From Mactromeris polynyma (lineage: Eukaryota; Mollusca; Bivalvia; Venerida; Mactridae), in contig JASFXZ010000054.1 of the NCBI GenBank assembly GCA_032209605.1, positions 1,240,001 through 1,304,000 on the forward strand: DNA of 64,000 nucleotides, given 5' to 3'. The notes beneath the pieces were generated by a model, which searched no databases, was not told the DNA's origin, and saw nothing but the letters and a program-made list of their open reading frames with translations. Each line of letters begins with the position of its first letter. The stretch's first letter is position 1. A program made the position numbers and the translations under genes. Below, in pieces: positions 1 to 12,383 of this stretch.

Positions 1-2035
1 TGCATTGCAACCACCTTCTGCTTGGACTTAAATCTATGATACTTTCTATGACCTATCTCTCAATTAATCATTTAGTTGAGCAGCTTGCTGCGAGCTTGAC
101 ATAGTCGCCATGATGGTGGTTCGGTGTAAGTGCGACTGTGCATGCATGCCTCTGGATTTGTTTTGTCCAATTGGCAAATCATTACTCAGTCATTTAGTGG
201 GCGATTTTCAAATTATATGACTAAATGTTCACCACAAAGAGACGGTGTGTTGTATAGCATTTATTTAGTGTTACCAGTGTTATGCCTCCATGATAAAATA
301 GGGGGCACCTTGCTAATATAAATGTGATTTGTTCAATTTGTTGTTTTATATATCTTCTGAAGTTAGTAATGTTTTATATTTCAGGCAATTGTATTGCTCT
401 CGAGGTGATGATATGAAAGATGTGTTTAAAGCACCCTGGTCGTTTCAAGTCTCGGAGGTTTTGTTGTAGCTAGGAAGAGATTGGTGTTTTCCATTGATGA
501 CACTGCACAAACATTTTAGTGTTGTGATGTTAAAATCATTAATCAACTAGCTGTGAGCTCGACATAGTCATCGCAATGGCGCTTCGGTGTATGTCTCGAC
601 ATAGTCATCGCAATGGCGCTTCGGTGTATGTGCGCGACATAGTCATCGCAATGGCGCTTCTGTGTATGTGCGTGCTATGGTGCACTTATTGGAGGATTTT
701 CAAATGACTTGGCAGATGTAGCGAATAAGACATGATAATTAATAGAGACAAAGAATAATTTTAATGAGAAGCTTAAGAAAAAAAGTAAATAGTAATCATA
801 CTATGTAATAACATGTGTAATTGTGTACATTTGATGAGATTGTGTACATTTGAGAAGATTGTTTTAATCTAATTCTTTTCTAAGTTAGTTTTGAGTGGTT
901 ATAAATTTTCCGAGATTTGTTATTGCTTTTTGTTGTAGACATCATTTAATCATCAAATTTATTCAATGATGGTCATGTGTAATATTTAGATTTTAGTTTT
1001 GCAAGTGTGTGTATAAAGGACAAAATAATAAAACAAATGATAATCATTTTTCATCATTTAAAATTGAATTGGATCATTACAATATTTACAATATATATCT
1101 TTCGTCTTCCTCGCTCTATTTCTAAATTATGTAATGAGAGACGAAATCTACATGAAGTTTTTTTGAATTTTTTATCGATACATGTAGTTATATTATCAAG
1201 ATAATAAGGCTTTTGATGTATTTTCAGCAATATGTTTTGGTGTTTGGTGCCAGTTTTAAGAATTTATATGAGGTATTTAAATGATGATACATGTACTATT
1301 TCATGTTTTTCCTAATGAAGATAAAACTTATAGTTTAATTGCTGGTCGACCTTTTTCAAAGAGCATCACTTTAGTTTTACTTGTATTGCTTTTTAAGCCA
1401 AATCTATTACAGTAGTTTTCTACGTCACTCAACATGCATTGTAATGATTCCGGTGAAGTATTCTCTTTATCTCTTGACAATTGTTGCACAAGCTCTTATC
1501 ATATAAAAGTAAATGTAAAGTCAATTATTTTTTCGATAAAAATGTTAAACAATAGTAACTGCAATTGTTTTACTTTGTTAACTAGGATATGTGGGTTTGA
1601 TAAATTGAGTCATCTTTAACACAAATATATGTCAATTTTTTGATGCAGCCGTACTAACATGGTTTTGCTATTTGCATATCAGTCTTGGGTAAACCAATCA
1701 AATCTTACGTTAACCTTCAAGGCAATTTCTCTTCAATCGAACAACGTTAGTAACATTGATGCTGATTGGTTAACCTTTCGATAAGTGGTATGTTACCTTA
1801 CCGAAATGCACTGAATTTCTGTGAATTTACCGAAATCCATTTTGGATCTGGAGTGACCAGTAATCGTAACATCTCTTTATTTTTTTAACCTTCAAATTGC
1901 GCCCTACCATCTTGTTTAAAGATATTTCTTGTTTACTGTATTCATGGGTTTGTTTTCACTTTGTTCAATAAATCTGATAAATTTATTCTAGAAGTATGTA
2001 TTTAATCAGTTCAAGAAAGGTGACAGTCCAATCAT
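1..2035. other. AT-rich non-coding stretch
   Basis: No convincing gene is visible. Open frames are short, low in complexity and not protein-like. The stretch contains a small tandem repeat (listed separately) and one exon-like segment near 385-457, described under findings. Otherwise it looks like ordinary AT-rich intergenic or intronic sequence. Confidence 0.6.
561..672 (+). repeat. 37-38 bp tandem repeat, three copies, with a diverged copy at about 98-135
   Basis: Three copies of a unit beginning GACATAGTCATCGCAATGG start at 561, 598 and 636. A more diverged copy (GACATAGTCGCCATGATGG) begins at 98, preceded by a related GCTGCGAGCTT context. The local copies are nearly identical, which points to recent tandem duplication from one older unit. 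Confidence 0.85.
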
Positions 2036-2270
2036 TTGTCGCCTTATTTCCAGAACCCTGTAACTCGGTTTTTGGCGGTTTTGAGTATTTGGTGTTGTCG
2101 AAACCGTCTTTTAAAGCTCTTTCTATATGTACTACCTATATTGTTACTTAATAAAATGCAATTACATAACCTTGTATGTAACAATTACCTAATGAGGGCA
2201 AAACTTCAAAGCTGTTGTTTCCCAAAAAGACGAAAAACAAGTTATGGGGTCCTGGAAATAATGCGACACA
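2036..2270 (+). repeat. dispersed repeat, copy 1 (copy 2 at 40290-40515)
   Basis: This segment and 40290-40515 align along their whole length in the same orientation. Shared landmarks in order are TTTCCAGAAC, GGCRGTTTTGAGTATTTGGT, GTCGAAACCGTCTTT, ACTACCTATATTGTT, TGTAACAATTA and CTGGAAATAA. Divergence is moderate with small indels. Neither copy has a convincing open frame. It is probably part of an interspersed repeat family whose ends I cannot define. Confidence 0.7.
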
Positions 2271-2425
2271 TTGTGGTAACTTTAATGTTACATTCAATTA
2301 CAGTTGTATTGTGAATATCAACAAATATAATAATTAATAAATATATGCATTAGAATATTCTAGGATATAATATCTCCAGATATTTTTTGGGGCCAGTTGC
2401 GAATTCAAACCAGCATGGTCGCAAT

Positions 2426-2518
2426 CTTAAATTTAAGCATGCAGACTCTGGAGCTTGCAACCTTAAATTTAAGCGTGTAAACGTTCCAACCGCAAGCTTG
2501 CGCAACCTTAAATTTAAG
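2426..2518. repeat. three copies of the palindrome CTTAAATTTAAG
   Basis: A perfect 12-bp palindrome, CTTAAATTTAAG, begins at 2426, 2462 and 2507. Each is preceded by GCAAYC or GCAACC. The spacing is irregular (36 and 45 bp). No associated gene is visible. Confidence 0.75.
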
Positions 2519-2886
2519 TGGTAAAAAATGCAAATATATAATTTTCAGGTGCCTGGATTACCACCCATATAAAATGTTTGTAGATTCTGGTGTTTTTTGG
2601 TGAGATTTGGGAGAGGTCCCATCAGCAGGCCGTTTTCTATAGTTCCCACGGGTCAGACTGCCTGACCCATTTCCAAAGCCAAATATGGGTTTTATCCCAA
2701 TCAGAAGTACCTACAAAAAATCGTCTACCTGAGCGACCGGGTATGTCTTGAAGCTCTTTGAATAACCATTATTGTCCCTAGTGTCATAAATATTTGTGGT
2801 TCTGACAGTTAATTTCGAAATGTTGATTAGAATGTTTGTTTATATAAAATTTAGATATGAAAATTCCCACAACTGGAGTTAAAGCG

Positions 2887-3008
2887 ATTAAATGTGTTTC
2901 AGGTGTCGGCCTGGTAAGCAAGTACTTCCGGGTCGTTGTAGCCTAGATTAAATATGTGTTTCAGGTGTCGGCCTGGTAAGCAAGTACTTCCGGGTCGTTG
3001 TAGCCTAG
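2887..3008 (+). repeat. tandem duplication of about 60 bp, two copies
   Basis: Two almost identical head-to-tail copies lie at about 2887-2946 and 2947-3008. Each contains GTGTTTCAGGTGTCGGCCTG and ends in GGGTCGTTGTAGCCTAG. The second copy has a 2-bp insertion near its start. Confidence 0.9.
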
Positions 3009-3714
3009 GAAGTACTTCTTAGAAATGTTGGGAGTCCCAGATTTAAGGCTGTCTCTGGCTGTACTGATCAATGTCAGCTGTATTTATTGTTACTGTGTAA
3101 CTTTTGTGTCATTGTTGATCACTATAATACATTGATTTCTCTTTGCTTTGCAGGACTACATTTTTTGCATGGAAGGATTTAAAAAGTGCACTGGTTCTGC
3201 AATGTTGACAGTTGTGCAGTGAAAATTTGGACAGTGACTGTATACATTGAATGATAGCAGAACAGTCCCTAGTTGATGTTTTCTTGGTGTGGATTTACTG
3301 TGAAATTGTTGTATTTCAAAACTAGAGATTGCATATAGCTGGGCCTATGCTGTGGAGTTCTAAATTCCAGTGGGAAACTTGAACTTTACTATAGAATAAA
3401 GAGGACGCAAAAACACCGGGCCGACACCTACAGACGTCATAACCCGTCATCAGCATACACAGGTACTTGTTACAATTATATTTATCTTTGTTTAAGGAGC
3501 TTAGTCTTATATCTATCAAAATTAACTAGATTCTGCACACTTGATAGATAGATGGAACAGACTCACTGAACGCATGTTTATGTGATGACATCATTAAACA
3601 TATTTGAGCTCTGCTATGGGATTTACAACCTTTACTGTAAGTGACGTCATTTCGATAAAACGCAACATGTGATGTCACTATATTTGCAAGCAGGAAAACA
3701 CTATTTACTACATA
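3009..3714. other. non-coding stretch with a possible small exon
   Basis: There is no long open frame. A strong acceptor-like tract (CTTTGCTTTGCAG) ends at 3153 and is followed by 22 open codons to a TGA at 3220-3222. This is discussed in the findings. The rest is featureless AT-rich sequence. Confidence 0.5.
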
Positions 3715-3762
3715 ATTATACCCCCACAAACGAAGTTTGAGGGGGTATATAGGAGTGAGCTT

Positions 3763-3814
3763 GTCGGTCGGTCGGTCGGTCTGTCGGTCGGTCGGTCGGT
3801 CTGTCGGTCTGTCG
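3763..3814 (+). repeat. (GTCG)n / GTCT microsatellite
   Basis: A GTCGGTCGGTCGGTCTG-type run lies directly upstream of the 156-bp repeats. It has interspersed GTCT variants. Confidence 0.9.
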
Positions 3815-4593
3815 GTTTTCATGGTTTCCGGACGATAACTCATGAAAGGCTAGACAGATTTGAAAAATTTTTGGTACACAGGTGTAACATCAGAAGATAC
3901 AGGTCAAGTTCGATATTGAGGCTGGTGGGGCCAAGGTCAAGGTCACTGTTACTAAAAATAGTTTCTCTTGGTTTTCATGGTTTCCGGTCGATAACTCATG
4001 AAAGGCTAGACAGATTTGAAAATTTTTTGGTACACAGGTGTAACATCAGAAGATACAGGTCAAGTTCGATATTGGGGCTGGTGGGGCCAAGGTCAAGGTC
4101 ACTGTTACTAAAAATAGTTTCTCTTGGTTTTCATGGTTTCCGGACGATAACTCATGAAAGGCTAGACAGATTTGAAAAATGTTTGGTACACAGGTGTAAC
4201 ATCAGAAGATACAGGTCAAGTTCGATATTGGGGCTGGTGGGGCCAAGGTCAAGGTCACTGTTACTAAAAATAGTTTCTCTTGGTTTTCATGGTTTCCGGA
4301 CGATAACTCATGAAAGGCTAGACAGATTTGAAAAATTTTTGGTACACAGGTGTAACATCAGAAGATACAGGTCAAGTTCGATATTGGGGCTGGTGGGGCC
4401 AAGGTCAAGGTCACTGTTACTAAAAATAGTTTCTCTTGGTTTTCATGGTTTCCGGACGATAACTCATGAAAGGCTAGACAGATTTGAAAAATTTTTGGTA
4501 CACAGGTGTAACATCAGAAGATACAGGTCAAGTTCGATATTGGGGCTGGTGGGGCCAAGGTCAAGGTCACTGTTACTAAAAATAGTTTCTCTT
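3814..4593 (+). repeat. 156-bp tandem repeat, five copies
   Basis: Units start at 3814, 3970, 4126, 4282 and 4438, each with GGTTTTCATGGTTTCCGG. Each contains GAAAGGCTAGACAGATTTG and AGGTCAAGGTCACTGTTACT. The period is exactly 156 bp with only a few substitutions. Because 156 is divisible by three, one frame stays open across all five units as a 245-residue frame. I regard that frame as an artefact. Confidence 0.95.
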
Positions 4594-5525
4594 ACTTTCA
4601 CTTACTAGCAAATGGTTTGTTTTTAGTTGTAAACGACTTATCTTTCTGTGAAAATAACTGTTATTTCTAGCATATTGTTTGATATATTTTGCATTGATTT
4701 AGTTCCATTTTGCCCAGCTTTTTGTGAGCAATTCTATACAAGTTCAGTTTTTTATTTCACAGGAACTGTTGATTAGTTCTTACTGTTCTGTTGGCAGCAT
4801 TTTTGGTTTATTACATTCAGATACTAGCAAATGGTTTGTTTTTGTTGTAGAAGACTCGCCTTTCAGTGAAAATAACGGGATTTCTTTTAAAATCCATTGA
4901 AATAAGGCATAATATAATGTTATATCCAGGTAGTTTGATTATTTGATTAAATCTGTGAAACTGCAGTCAAGGACAATGGAACAAAATGTCTTGATTGCGA
5001 ATATAAATTGTATCAATTTAATACGCTTTGTTGCTATATTTGTTCGAATTTGAATGCAAAATGTTCAGATCTTGGGAGTTAAAATCAAATATATTGGTGT
5101 TACTAGTTCATACTCTAGTCGAATGTATCATTATATTTCTTTGTGACAAAGTGCTATATATTACTGTTCATTTTTTCTATTTTATTGATTTTGACCTGAC
5201 TCCCATACTGTGGTATTCATATCACCTCCGAAATATTAAAATGTACACAATTCTTATTATAACCCCACTTCAAAATATGCAGTGGGGGCTATATGGGAAT
5301 CACCACTTGTTCCGTCATGTCACATAACATGGTTTTCCATGAATTATTTCTACCAAGCCTAGTTGTGTATATTGTCGGCACATTCTGATTGTGGTCCTGT
5401 AGTGATAGATAGTGATAGATAATTTCATTGTCTTGACTGGCAGCCATCTTTGAATTTATCAAAAATATGTCTGACAAAGCGGTATTGTGGGGGTATTAAT
5501 CACCTTCAGTGATAGCTCTAGTTGT

Positions 5526-6059
5526 AGTAACTGCGTTTTCATATTGCCATATGGGGCAATATTGCTTACTGTCAGTACATTGTGATGTCACATGTGACGT
5601 ATCTGGAAATGATACCACTTAAATAAGAGGTTGGAAATTGTACAGCGCTAATTTATTTTACAATTACACTTGATATAAGCGAATTGTAAGATATATTTGA
5701 TAAATTGGAAAATGATAAAATATTCATAGATCTATAGATAATTTTAGAAATAATGAATTTGTGAATAGGGCTACTTTTTCGGCTTTAATTTTAAAAAAAC
5801 TAATTACTTTCGACGCTCCTTTCAATATTAATGAGTTCAATTTAATAATGTGTTTTACCATATTATGTCGGTATGTGATCAATAGAATATTAAATTTGAG
5901 TTGGTTAGTATTAAATATATCAAACCAGTTGAATAATTTACTAATTTATTGAACAAGTTGAATAAAATGATATGATTATGAAGTGAGCCACTGGCAAGCT
6001 TCATATTCTTTTTAGAGAAATTAGTAAATGGATCAGTCAGTACATCGATAGAATTTAAT
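5526..6059. other. AT-rich non-coding stretch
   Basis: No feature can be supported here. The sequence is very AT-rich with no coherent open frame. Confidence 0.6.
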
Positions 6060-7740
<1,681 letters not shown>

Positions 7741-8500
7741 CAGCAAACAGCAAAATAAATCAGATTTGATGAAATTTCAATGAGGCCATCCTTAAAGGAT
7801 GTTTGTTTGACATAACCCTACCCAGCCAAATTTAGGTGGGTATTTTTTAATTATTGTATGATCATAGCAGTGTTAACTATTAATACACTGCTAAAAACAT
7901 TTTCTAACTTAGACCCCTAAAATATTCATTGAGCAAAAGCCATTTTCATGAGTAATTAGTAGGGTTTATTATATGACAAACACACATTTTTTTAATTATG
8001 GCCTGAGCAATAACTTTGCAGGACAGTTTTTTTAAAAAACAAAGATTTTTGTCTTGATATCATTAGATTCCAAATGGTGTGTGATTTCATTGTATCTTAG
8101 TAAATGTAGGAAAGAGTGCTGTCCAGTATATGACATATACTGGTATACATAATATATTGATATACTGGAATAAGTTTAAATGGCACATTAATTGTTTTAA
8201 ATGCCCATTATGTAATAACATGTGTCTTAAATATATACCCAGTTCCTGAACAGGGAAGACCAAAGGTACCTTACTCTAATGGCATGTGTAAAATCAGACA
8301 GTATTTTGTAATGTAGCAATTTTGATTACATGTTTTTCACAATTCTAGAAGTTGGCACAAGTACTGGTTAGAATCCCAGGAACCAGTCATCCAGAGTGAT
8401 TAGTGTACTGTTAACTTGTAGAACATGTGCCACTATTTATGTTAAGTAAATAAAAAATTAAAGATGTATCTAGCTAACATATCTAACATAAAATGTTTGT
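7741..8500. other. non-coding stretch
   Basis: The sequence has no recognisable gene or repeat apart from AT-rich stretches. Confidence 0.55.
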
Positions 8501-8566
8501 AGTGGCTTCATCCAGTATTGTTGTTACATGGGCTAAAACATCTCTAATAAGAACCATTGCAATGTA
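8501..8566 (+). repeat. empty-site paralogue of the transposon insertion site
   Basis: This 66-bp segment (GTGGCTTCATCCAGTATTG through CCATTGCAATGTA) is duplicated at 8657-8702 plus 14354-14375. In the second copy it is interrupted after CATCTCTA by the nested transposons. The unbroken copy therefore shows the pre-insertion sequence and defines the outer element's ends. Confidence 0.85.
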
Positions 8567-8702
8567 TAACCGATTGAAAATAGCTTTTTTGACCATATTA
8601 CTAACAGACAAAACTTGTTAAATAGTCTGATTGTTAAAAAAACTGGAAATATATGAAGTGGCTTCATCCAGTATTGTTGTTACATGGGCTAAAACATCTC
8701 TA

Positions 8703-8743
8703 AGGCTTAAATTAAAATTAGGTTTGTTTGCCCTTTACCGACC
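8703..8743 (+). repeat. left TIR of the outer element
   Basis: The sequence AGGCTTAAATTAAAATTAGG, then TTTGTTTGCCCTTTACCGAC, matches the reverse complement of 14314-14353. The match is best in the inner 20 bp. Confidence 0.8.
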
Positions 8744-9062
8744 GACCCGAGATTTGGCCGCCGACTCAAATAATTTTATTGCAAAATTCGGATTTTAATT
8801 TTTTTTTTTAATTTTTTTTTTTTTTTTTGGTTATAAACCCGACTATACACCATTATGTCACACTACGATTTGTGCAGTTTGTTCTTCTTAGTTACAAAAC
8901 AATGACTATTTTTGTTTCATTATGTTTGCCTTATGATAACTTCCTCTTGCTTAGAAAAACTTTGGAACCCAAAGTTAGAAAAAAGTATGACACAAAAATG
9001 GCCCCTCATCCAAGCTTTAGTGCAGGATGAGGGGCATTATTGGAATAAAGCCGGAGGCTGAG

Positions 9063-9199
9063 CATGTATACACTGCATTCCTTCTGGGATGCTACCTGTG
9101 CGTTCGCTAATTTAAAGATTTTAAATTTACCGCCGTATGGCGTATACCTGCGCAACATCATGCGCAAACCCTCCAAATATATACACCACTGTCATTCTT
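9063..9199 (+). repeat. DIRS inverted terminal repeat, downstream side
   Basis: This is an almost perfect reverse complement of 13778-13909. The main difference is a 5-bp TGTGC present only here, near 9097. It contains CGCCGTATGGCGTATACCTG and TTGCGCA-type motifs. Confidence 0.9.
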
Positions 9200-9320
9200 T
9201 AAAACACGTTTTTGTGGCTGAAATCTCTTAAAAAAGGGCTGGGTAAGATATACTATATATAAATATATAGAAGTACTGGTATGTAAATAACCAATTATAT
9301 TTTTTAAAACCAAAGGGTGG

Positions 9321-9437
9321 GTGTATACATGCTCAGCCTCCGGCTTTATTCCAATAATGCCCCTCATCCTGCACTAAAGCTTGGATGAGGGGCCATTATT
9401 TTTCATAAAGCCTCCGGCTTTCACATGTATACACTGC
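9321..9437. repeat. DIRS internal complementary region (circle-junction copy)
   Basis: Bases 9321-9392 are the reverse complement of the left terminus (9002-9073). Bases 9393-9437 are the reverse complement of the right terminus (about 13896-13940). The two are fused directly at 9392/9393. This is the arrangement expected for the internal template that, in the DIRS replication model, aligns the two ends during circle formation. The 11-bp hairpin GCCCCTCATCC is included. Confidence 0.88.
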
Positions 9438-9550
9438 ATCTTCAAAGGCAACAAAAACGTTATAAACATATATAACCATTTAATATAAACCCAATTGAAA
9501 TTTACGCATCAATCAATACTTATTGTACATAATCTTTATCTTCATTATTA

Positions 9551-10498
9551 TTACACTTGAAGAACAACATCACTATATGACCTAGCATTATTAGATACTT
9601 GGTGTCTACAATAAAATTTCTTAAAGTTTTTATCAGATTTCCAATCCGCAGTTTTGAGGATGGTGTTAAGAGAACACCCTCTGTAGAAAGCTGCTGAAAC
9701 ACTCACTCTGAAGCCCCCCTGAATGAATGAGCTTTAAATACTTCTGTGTCAATACCAGCTAATGTTAAAACACTTTTAAGCCATCTGGCTATGGTACTAG
9801 TAGTAATATTACGATATGTAACAAAAGACACGAATACCTTCCGTGATAATCTGACCTCTTTGGTCAATTTTAAGTAATATAATAAAGTATGCATTGCACA
9901 CAATGCTTCATCCTTAAAATGTTCTATTTTTAAGGTAAAGTTATTACCCACTCTAGATGTTTTTAATACATTTCTAAAACAAAATTGAATGATCATGAAT
10001 CATCATATTGTCCAAGTCCAAAGACACTAGTGTCTGAGCTCTCGGAGCTGTAGCCAATGATATTAAAGCCACCGTCTTGAAAGTTAGCATTTTCAATGAT
10101 AACTTAACCAACGGAAATAAACCTTTTAAGAATCTCAAAACAACAGATACGTCCCAAGTCACTAAATACCTAGGATTGGTAGGTTTATGCACAAATACAC
10201 TCCTCATAAATCTTGATATCAACACACTTTCTCTGATCCAACCATTCCCAAAGAAAGGGAGTGTCTTAAGCAACATGGCTTTGTGGGTATTAATCACAGA
10301 ATAAGATTTACCTGTTTGAAAAAGATAATATAAATATTTTAGCACTTCCACTTCAGACGTTTGAAATGAATCACCAAACCTGATAGAATTCCAAATACAC
10401 CATTTGTCCCAAGCAAATCTATATTGCTTTCTAGTTCCCGCTGACCAGGAGTTGAGGATGAAGTTGGCAAGCTCTCTTGGAATTCCTTTATTCTGCAT
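9551..10498 (-). pseudogene. DIRS tyrosine recombinase, broken by two frameshifts
   Basis: The frame starting at 10498 encodes the N-terminal SAM-like part (KQYRFAWDKW) and the first catalytic arginine in APRAQTL (residue 153). It then shifts frame near 9990. The next segment (9996-9703) carries the HxxR motif AHSFRG and runs into a stop at 9703-9705. The last part resumes in the original frame and carries the presumed catalytic tyrosine in KKFYCRH (codon 9611-9613), ending at 9551-9553. The two shifts compensate, so the first and third segments share a frame. A run of six Gs near 9714 is a likely slip site, and sequencing error is also possible. The start overlaps the RT frame by about 160 bp, as is usual in DIRS elements. 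The enzyme would integrate the circular DNA intermediate in the nucleus. Confidence 0.85.
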
Positions 10499-12381
10499 GG
10501 ATTTGCTGATACTATGGCTGTGATGATCTTCAATTTCTTTGCCAGTGGATGTTCTTGCCCATTGTGAGGAAGTGTCAATATATCTTTGTGTCTCGGAATT
10601 CTAATCGGATAAGAACATAAGCAATTCAATAATATTGGAAACCATGACTGAGATGGCCAGTATGGAAACACAATGATAGCCTGTTCTACTTTATCTTGTC
10701 TTAACTTATTTAACACTTTCCCAACTAGATTAAAAGGTGGAAACAAATATGGACACAGTTTTTCCCATGAAATAGAAAAAGCATTGACAAAAGTAGCTTC
10801 AGGCTCAGGGAACCATGATACATAAGTGTCTAACTGTTTGTTAAGCCTAGACGCAAACATATCTATGTCGGGCCTAAAAAACTGATAACAAATTCTCTCG
10901 AAAATTTCATGCTTGAGCATCCATTCTGTTGAATTAGAAAAATTTCTTGAATAAAAATCCGCAAAATAGTTAGTTTTACCCGGTATGTGTATAGCTGATA
11001 TGTAAATGTCTTTGTCTAAACACCAGTGCCATATTGATTTAGCCAACAGATCTAGCTTAACAGACTGCATGCCACCAAAATTATTGACATAAGCTACTGC
11101 TGTTACATTGTCAGATTGAATTTCAATATGTACATTATGACACATGGAATAAAGAGACTTCAATGCATAAAAAATGGCTAATAATTCTAAGTAATTAATT
11201 GCATTAATAGCTTCCTGAGGTTTCCATCTACCATTGCCATGTACTTCTGTAGTTACATTATAAAACCCAAAACCTTGTAAACTGGCATCACAACAACACC
11301 TTTTTTCAATCTTTTTAGGTCTGATATCCTTACCATTTTTCCCCTGTGTATTATTTAACCACCATTTAATTTCAAGTTTACATTTTTCAGATAAACCCAT
11401 AATTCTATCAAAGTCCATTGTACCATTTAATCCTAAAATTTTATCCCTTTCTAAGTCTCTATAATGTAGTTGTGCTTCAGCTACCGCATGAAACGAATTT
11501 ATTATGGATCCTATAAAAGAAGCCAATTTTTGAACTCTGACCTTTTTATTTTCTAATAGGTTTTTTGCTTTATTTACAATCTTACTGATTTTCTCCTCAG
11601 TTAAAAACACTTTGAATTGTACAGAATCTAAGATAAACCCAAAAAAGGTAATTCTCTGGCAAGGTTCAACAACAGACTTTTTGAAATTAATGCCAAAACC
11701 TAAAGATTCCAATGTTTTAACCATAAGTTCAGAGTTCTTTTGAGTTGTACATCTGTCTTGTGACATGTTTAATGAGTCATCAATATAATAAGAACATCTG
11801 ACTTCCTGTAATCTGAACCATGAAAAGACTGGTTTCATAATCTTTGTAAACAAATATGGAGCAATAGCTAGCCCAAAAGGGAGACATACAAACTCATAGA
11901 GTATATTGTTCCAAGAAAACTTCAAATACTTTCTATACTCTGGATGGATACTAACCGAATAATAAGCATCAGATAGATCTATTTTACAAAAAAAATCATT
12001 TCTTTGTATAATATCCAACACAACATTAAATGTCTCTTGTTTGAAATGGTTGTACTGAACAAATAGATTTAAATATTTAAGATTGATTATAGGCCTGAAG
12101 TCACCATTAGGTTTAGGCACTATAAATAAAGTTGAAATAAATTGCCCCTCTTCTGGGCTAGACTGTACAATGGCGCCTTTCTGTAATAACAAGGCAATTT
12201 CCTTTTCAACAAGAGATTTAATTTCACAACTGAAAGGAATTTCTTGTGGAATTCTGGTTTGGTAAGGCTGATCAGTAAAATCAATTTTATAACCTAAAAT
12301 AGCACCAAGAATCCACTGGTCGTTCGTTAGTTTTCTCCACTCATGAAAACAATTCTGTAAGTTCCCTACACTATTACTCAC
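10339..12381 (-). CDS. pol: DIRS pol: reverse transcriptase, RNase H and C-terminal MTase-like region
   Basis: This uninterrupted 680-codon frame copies the element RNA into DNA. The RT spans roughly residues 45-255, with KIDLSD (D135), LPFGLAIAP and the catalytic YIDD (D201, D202). RNase H spans about 360-480 with four acidic residues: CDAS D365, YLEL E399, QSDN D424 and FADF D475. Residues about 505-590 (DMFASRLN, FPPFNL, FPYWPSQSW) match the conserved block after RNase H in DIRS-type pol, which is usually linked to a Dam-like adenine methyltransferase. Here FPPF stands where an active enzyme would have (D/N)PPY/F/W, so activity is doubtful. The frame has no ATG of its own. The listed start is GTG at 12381, and the same frame is open upstream into gag, so a frameshift or splice is more likely than reinitiation. 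Its 3' end overlaps the recombinase. Confidence 0.93.
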   Translation of the reverse strand: MSNSVGNLQNCFHEWRKLTNDQWILGAILGYKIDFTDQPYQTRIPQEIPFSCEIKSLVEKEIALLLQKGAIVQSSPEEGQFISTLFIVPKPNGDFRPIINLKYLNLFVQYNHFKQETFNVVLDIIQRNDFFCKIDLSDAYYSVSIHPEYRKYLKFSWNNILYEFVCLPFGLAIAPYLFTKIMKPVFSWFRLQEVRCSYYIDDSLNMSQDRCTTQKNSELMVKTLESLGFGINFKKSVVEPCQRITFFGFILDSVQFKVFLTEEKISKIVNKAKNLLENKKVRVQKLASFIGSIINSFHAVAEAQLHYRDLERDKILGLNGTMDFDRIMGLSEKCKLEIKWWLNNTQGKNGKDIRPKKIEKRCCCDASLQGFGFYNVTTEVHGNGRWKPQEAINAINYLELLAIFYALKSLYSMCHNVHIEIQSDNVTAVAYVNNFGGMQSVKLDLLAKSIWHWCLDKDIYISAIHIPGKTNYFADFYSRNFSNSTEWMLKHEIFERICYQFFRPDIDMFASRLNKQLDTYVSWFPEPEATFVNAFSISWEKLCPYLFPPFNLVGKVLNKLRQDKVEQAIIVFPYWPSQSWFPILLNCLCSYPIRIPRHKDILTLPHNGQEHPLAKKLKIITAIVSANPCRIKEFQESLPTSSSTPGQRELESNIDLLGTNGVFGILSGLVIHFKRLKWKC

Positions 12382-12383
12382 CT

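Larger units (their letters stand above)
3715..5525. mobile_element. composite dispersed element with (GTCG)n and internal 156-bp repeats
   Basis: The left part begins with ACCCCCACAAACGAAGTTTG, then a (GTCG/GTCT)n run, then the 156-bp block repeated five times. The right end carries GTGGGGGTATTAATCACC followed by TTCAGTGATAGCTCTAG. These end sequences and the AGGTCAAGGTCACTGTTACT core resemble interspersed repeats that I associate with bivalve genomes. The boundaries are approximate, and it is not certain that both ends belong to one insertion. It encodes no recognisable protein and may be a non-autonomous DNA element. Confidence 0.45.

Noticed and set aside
3871..4608. 245-codon frame with 52-residue repeats
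   Set aside because: It is the 156-bp tandem repeat of a dispersed element read in its open frame. No non-repeat domain.
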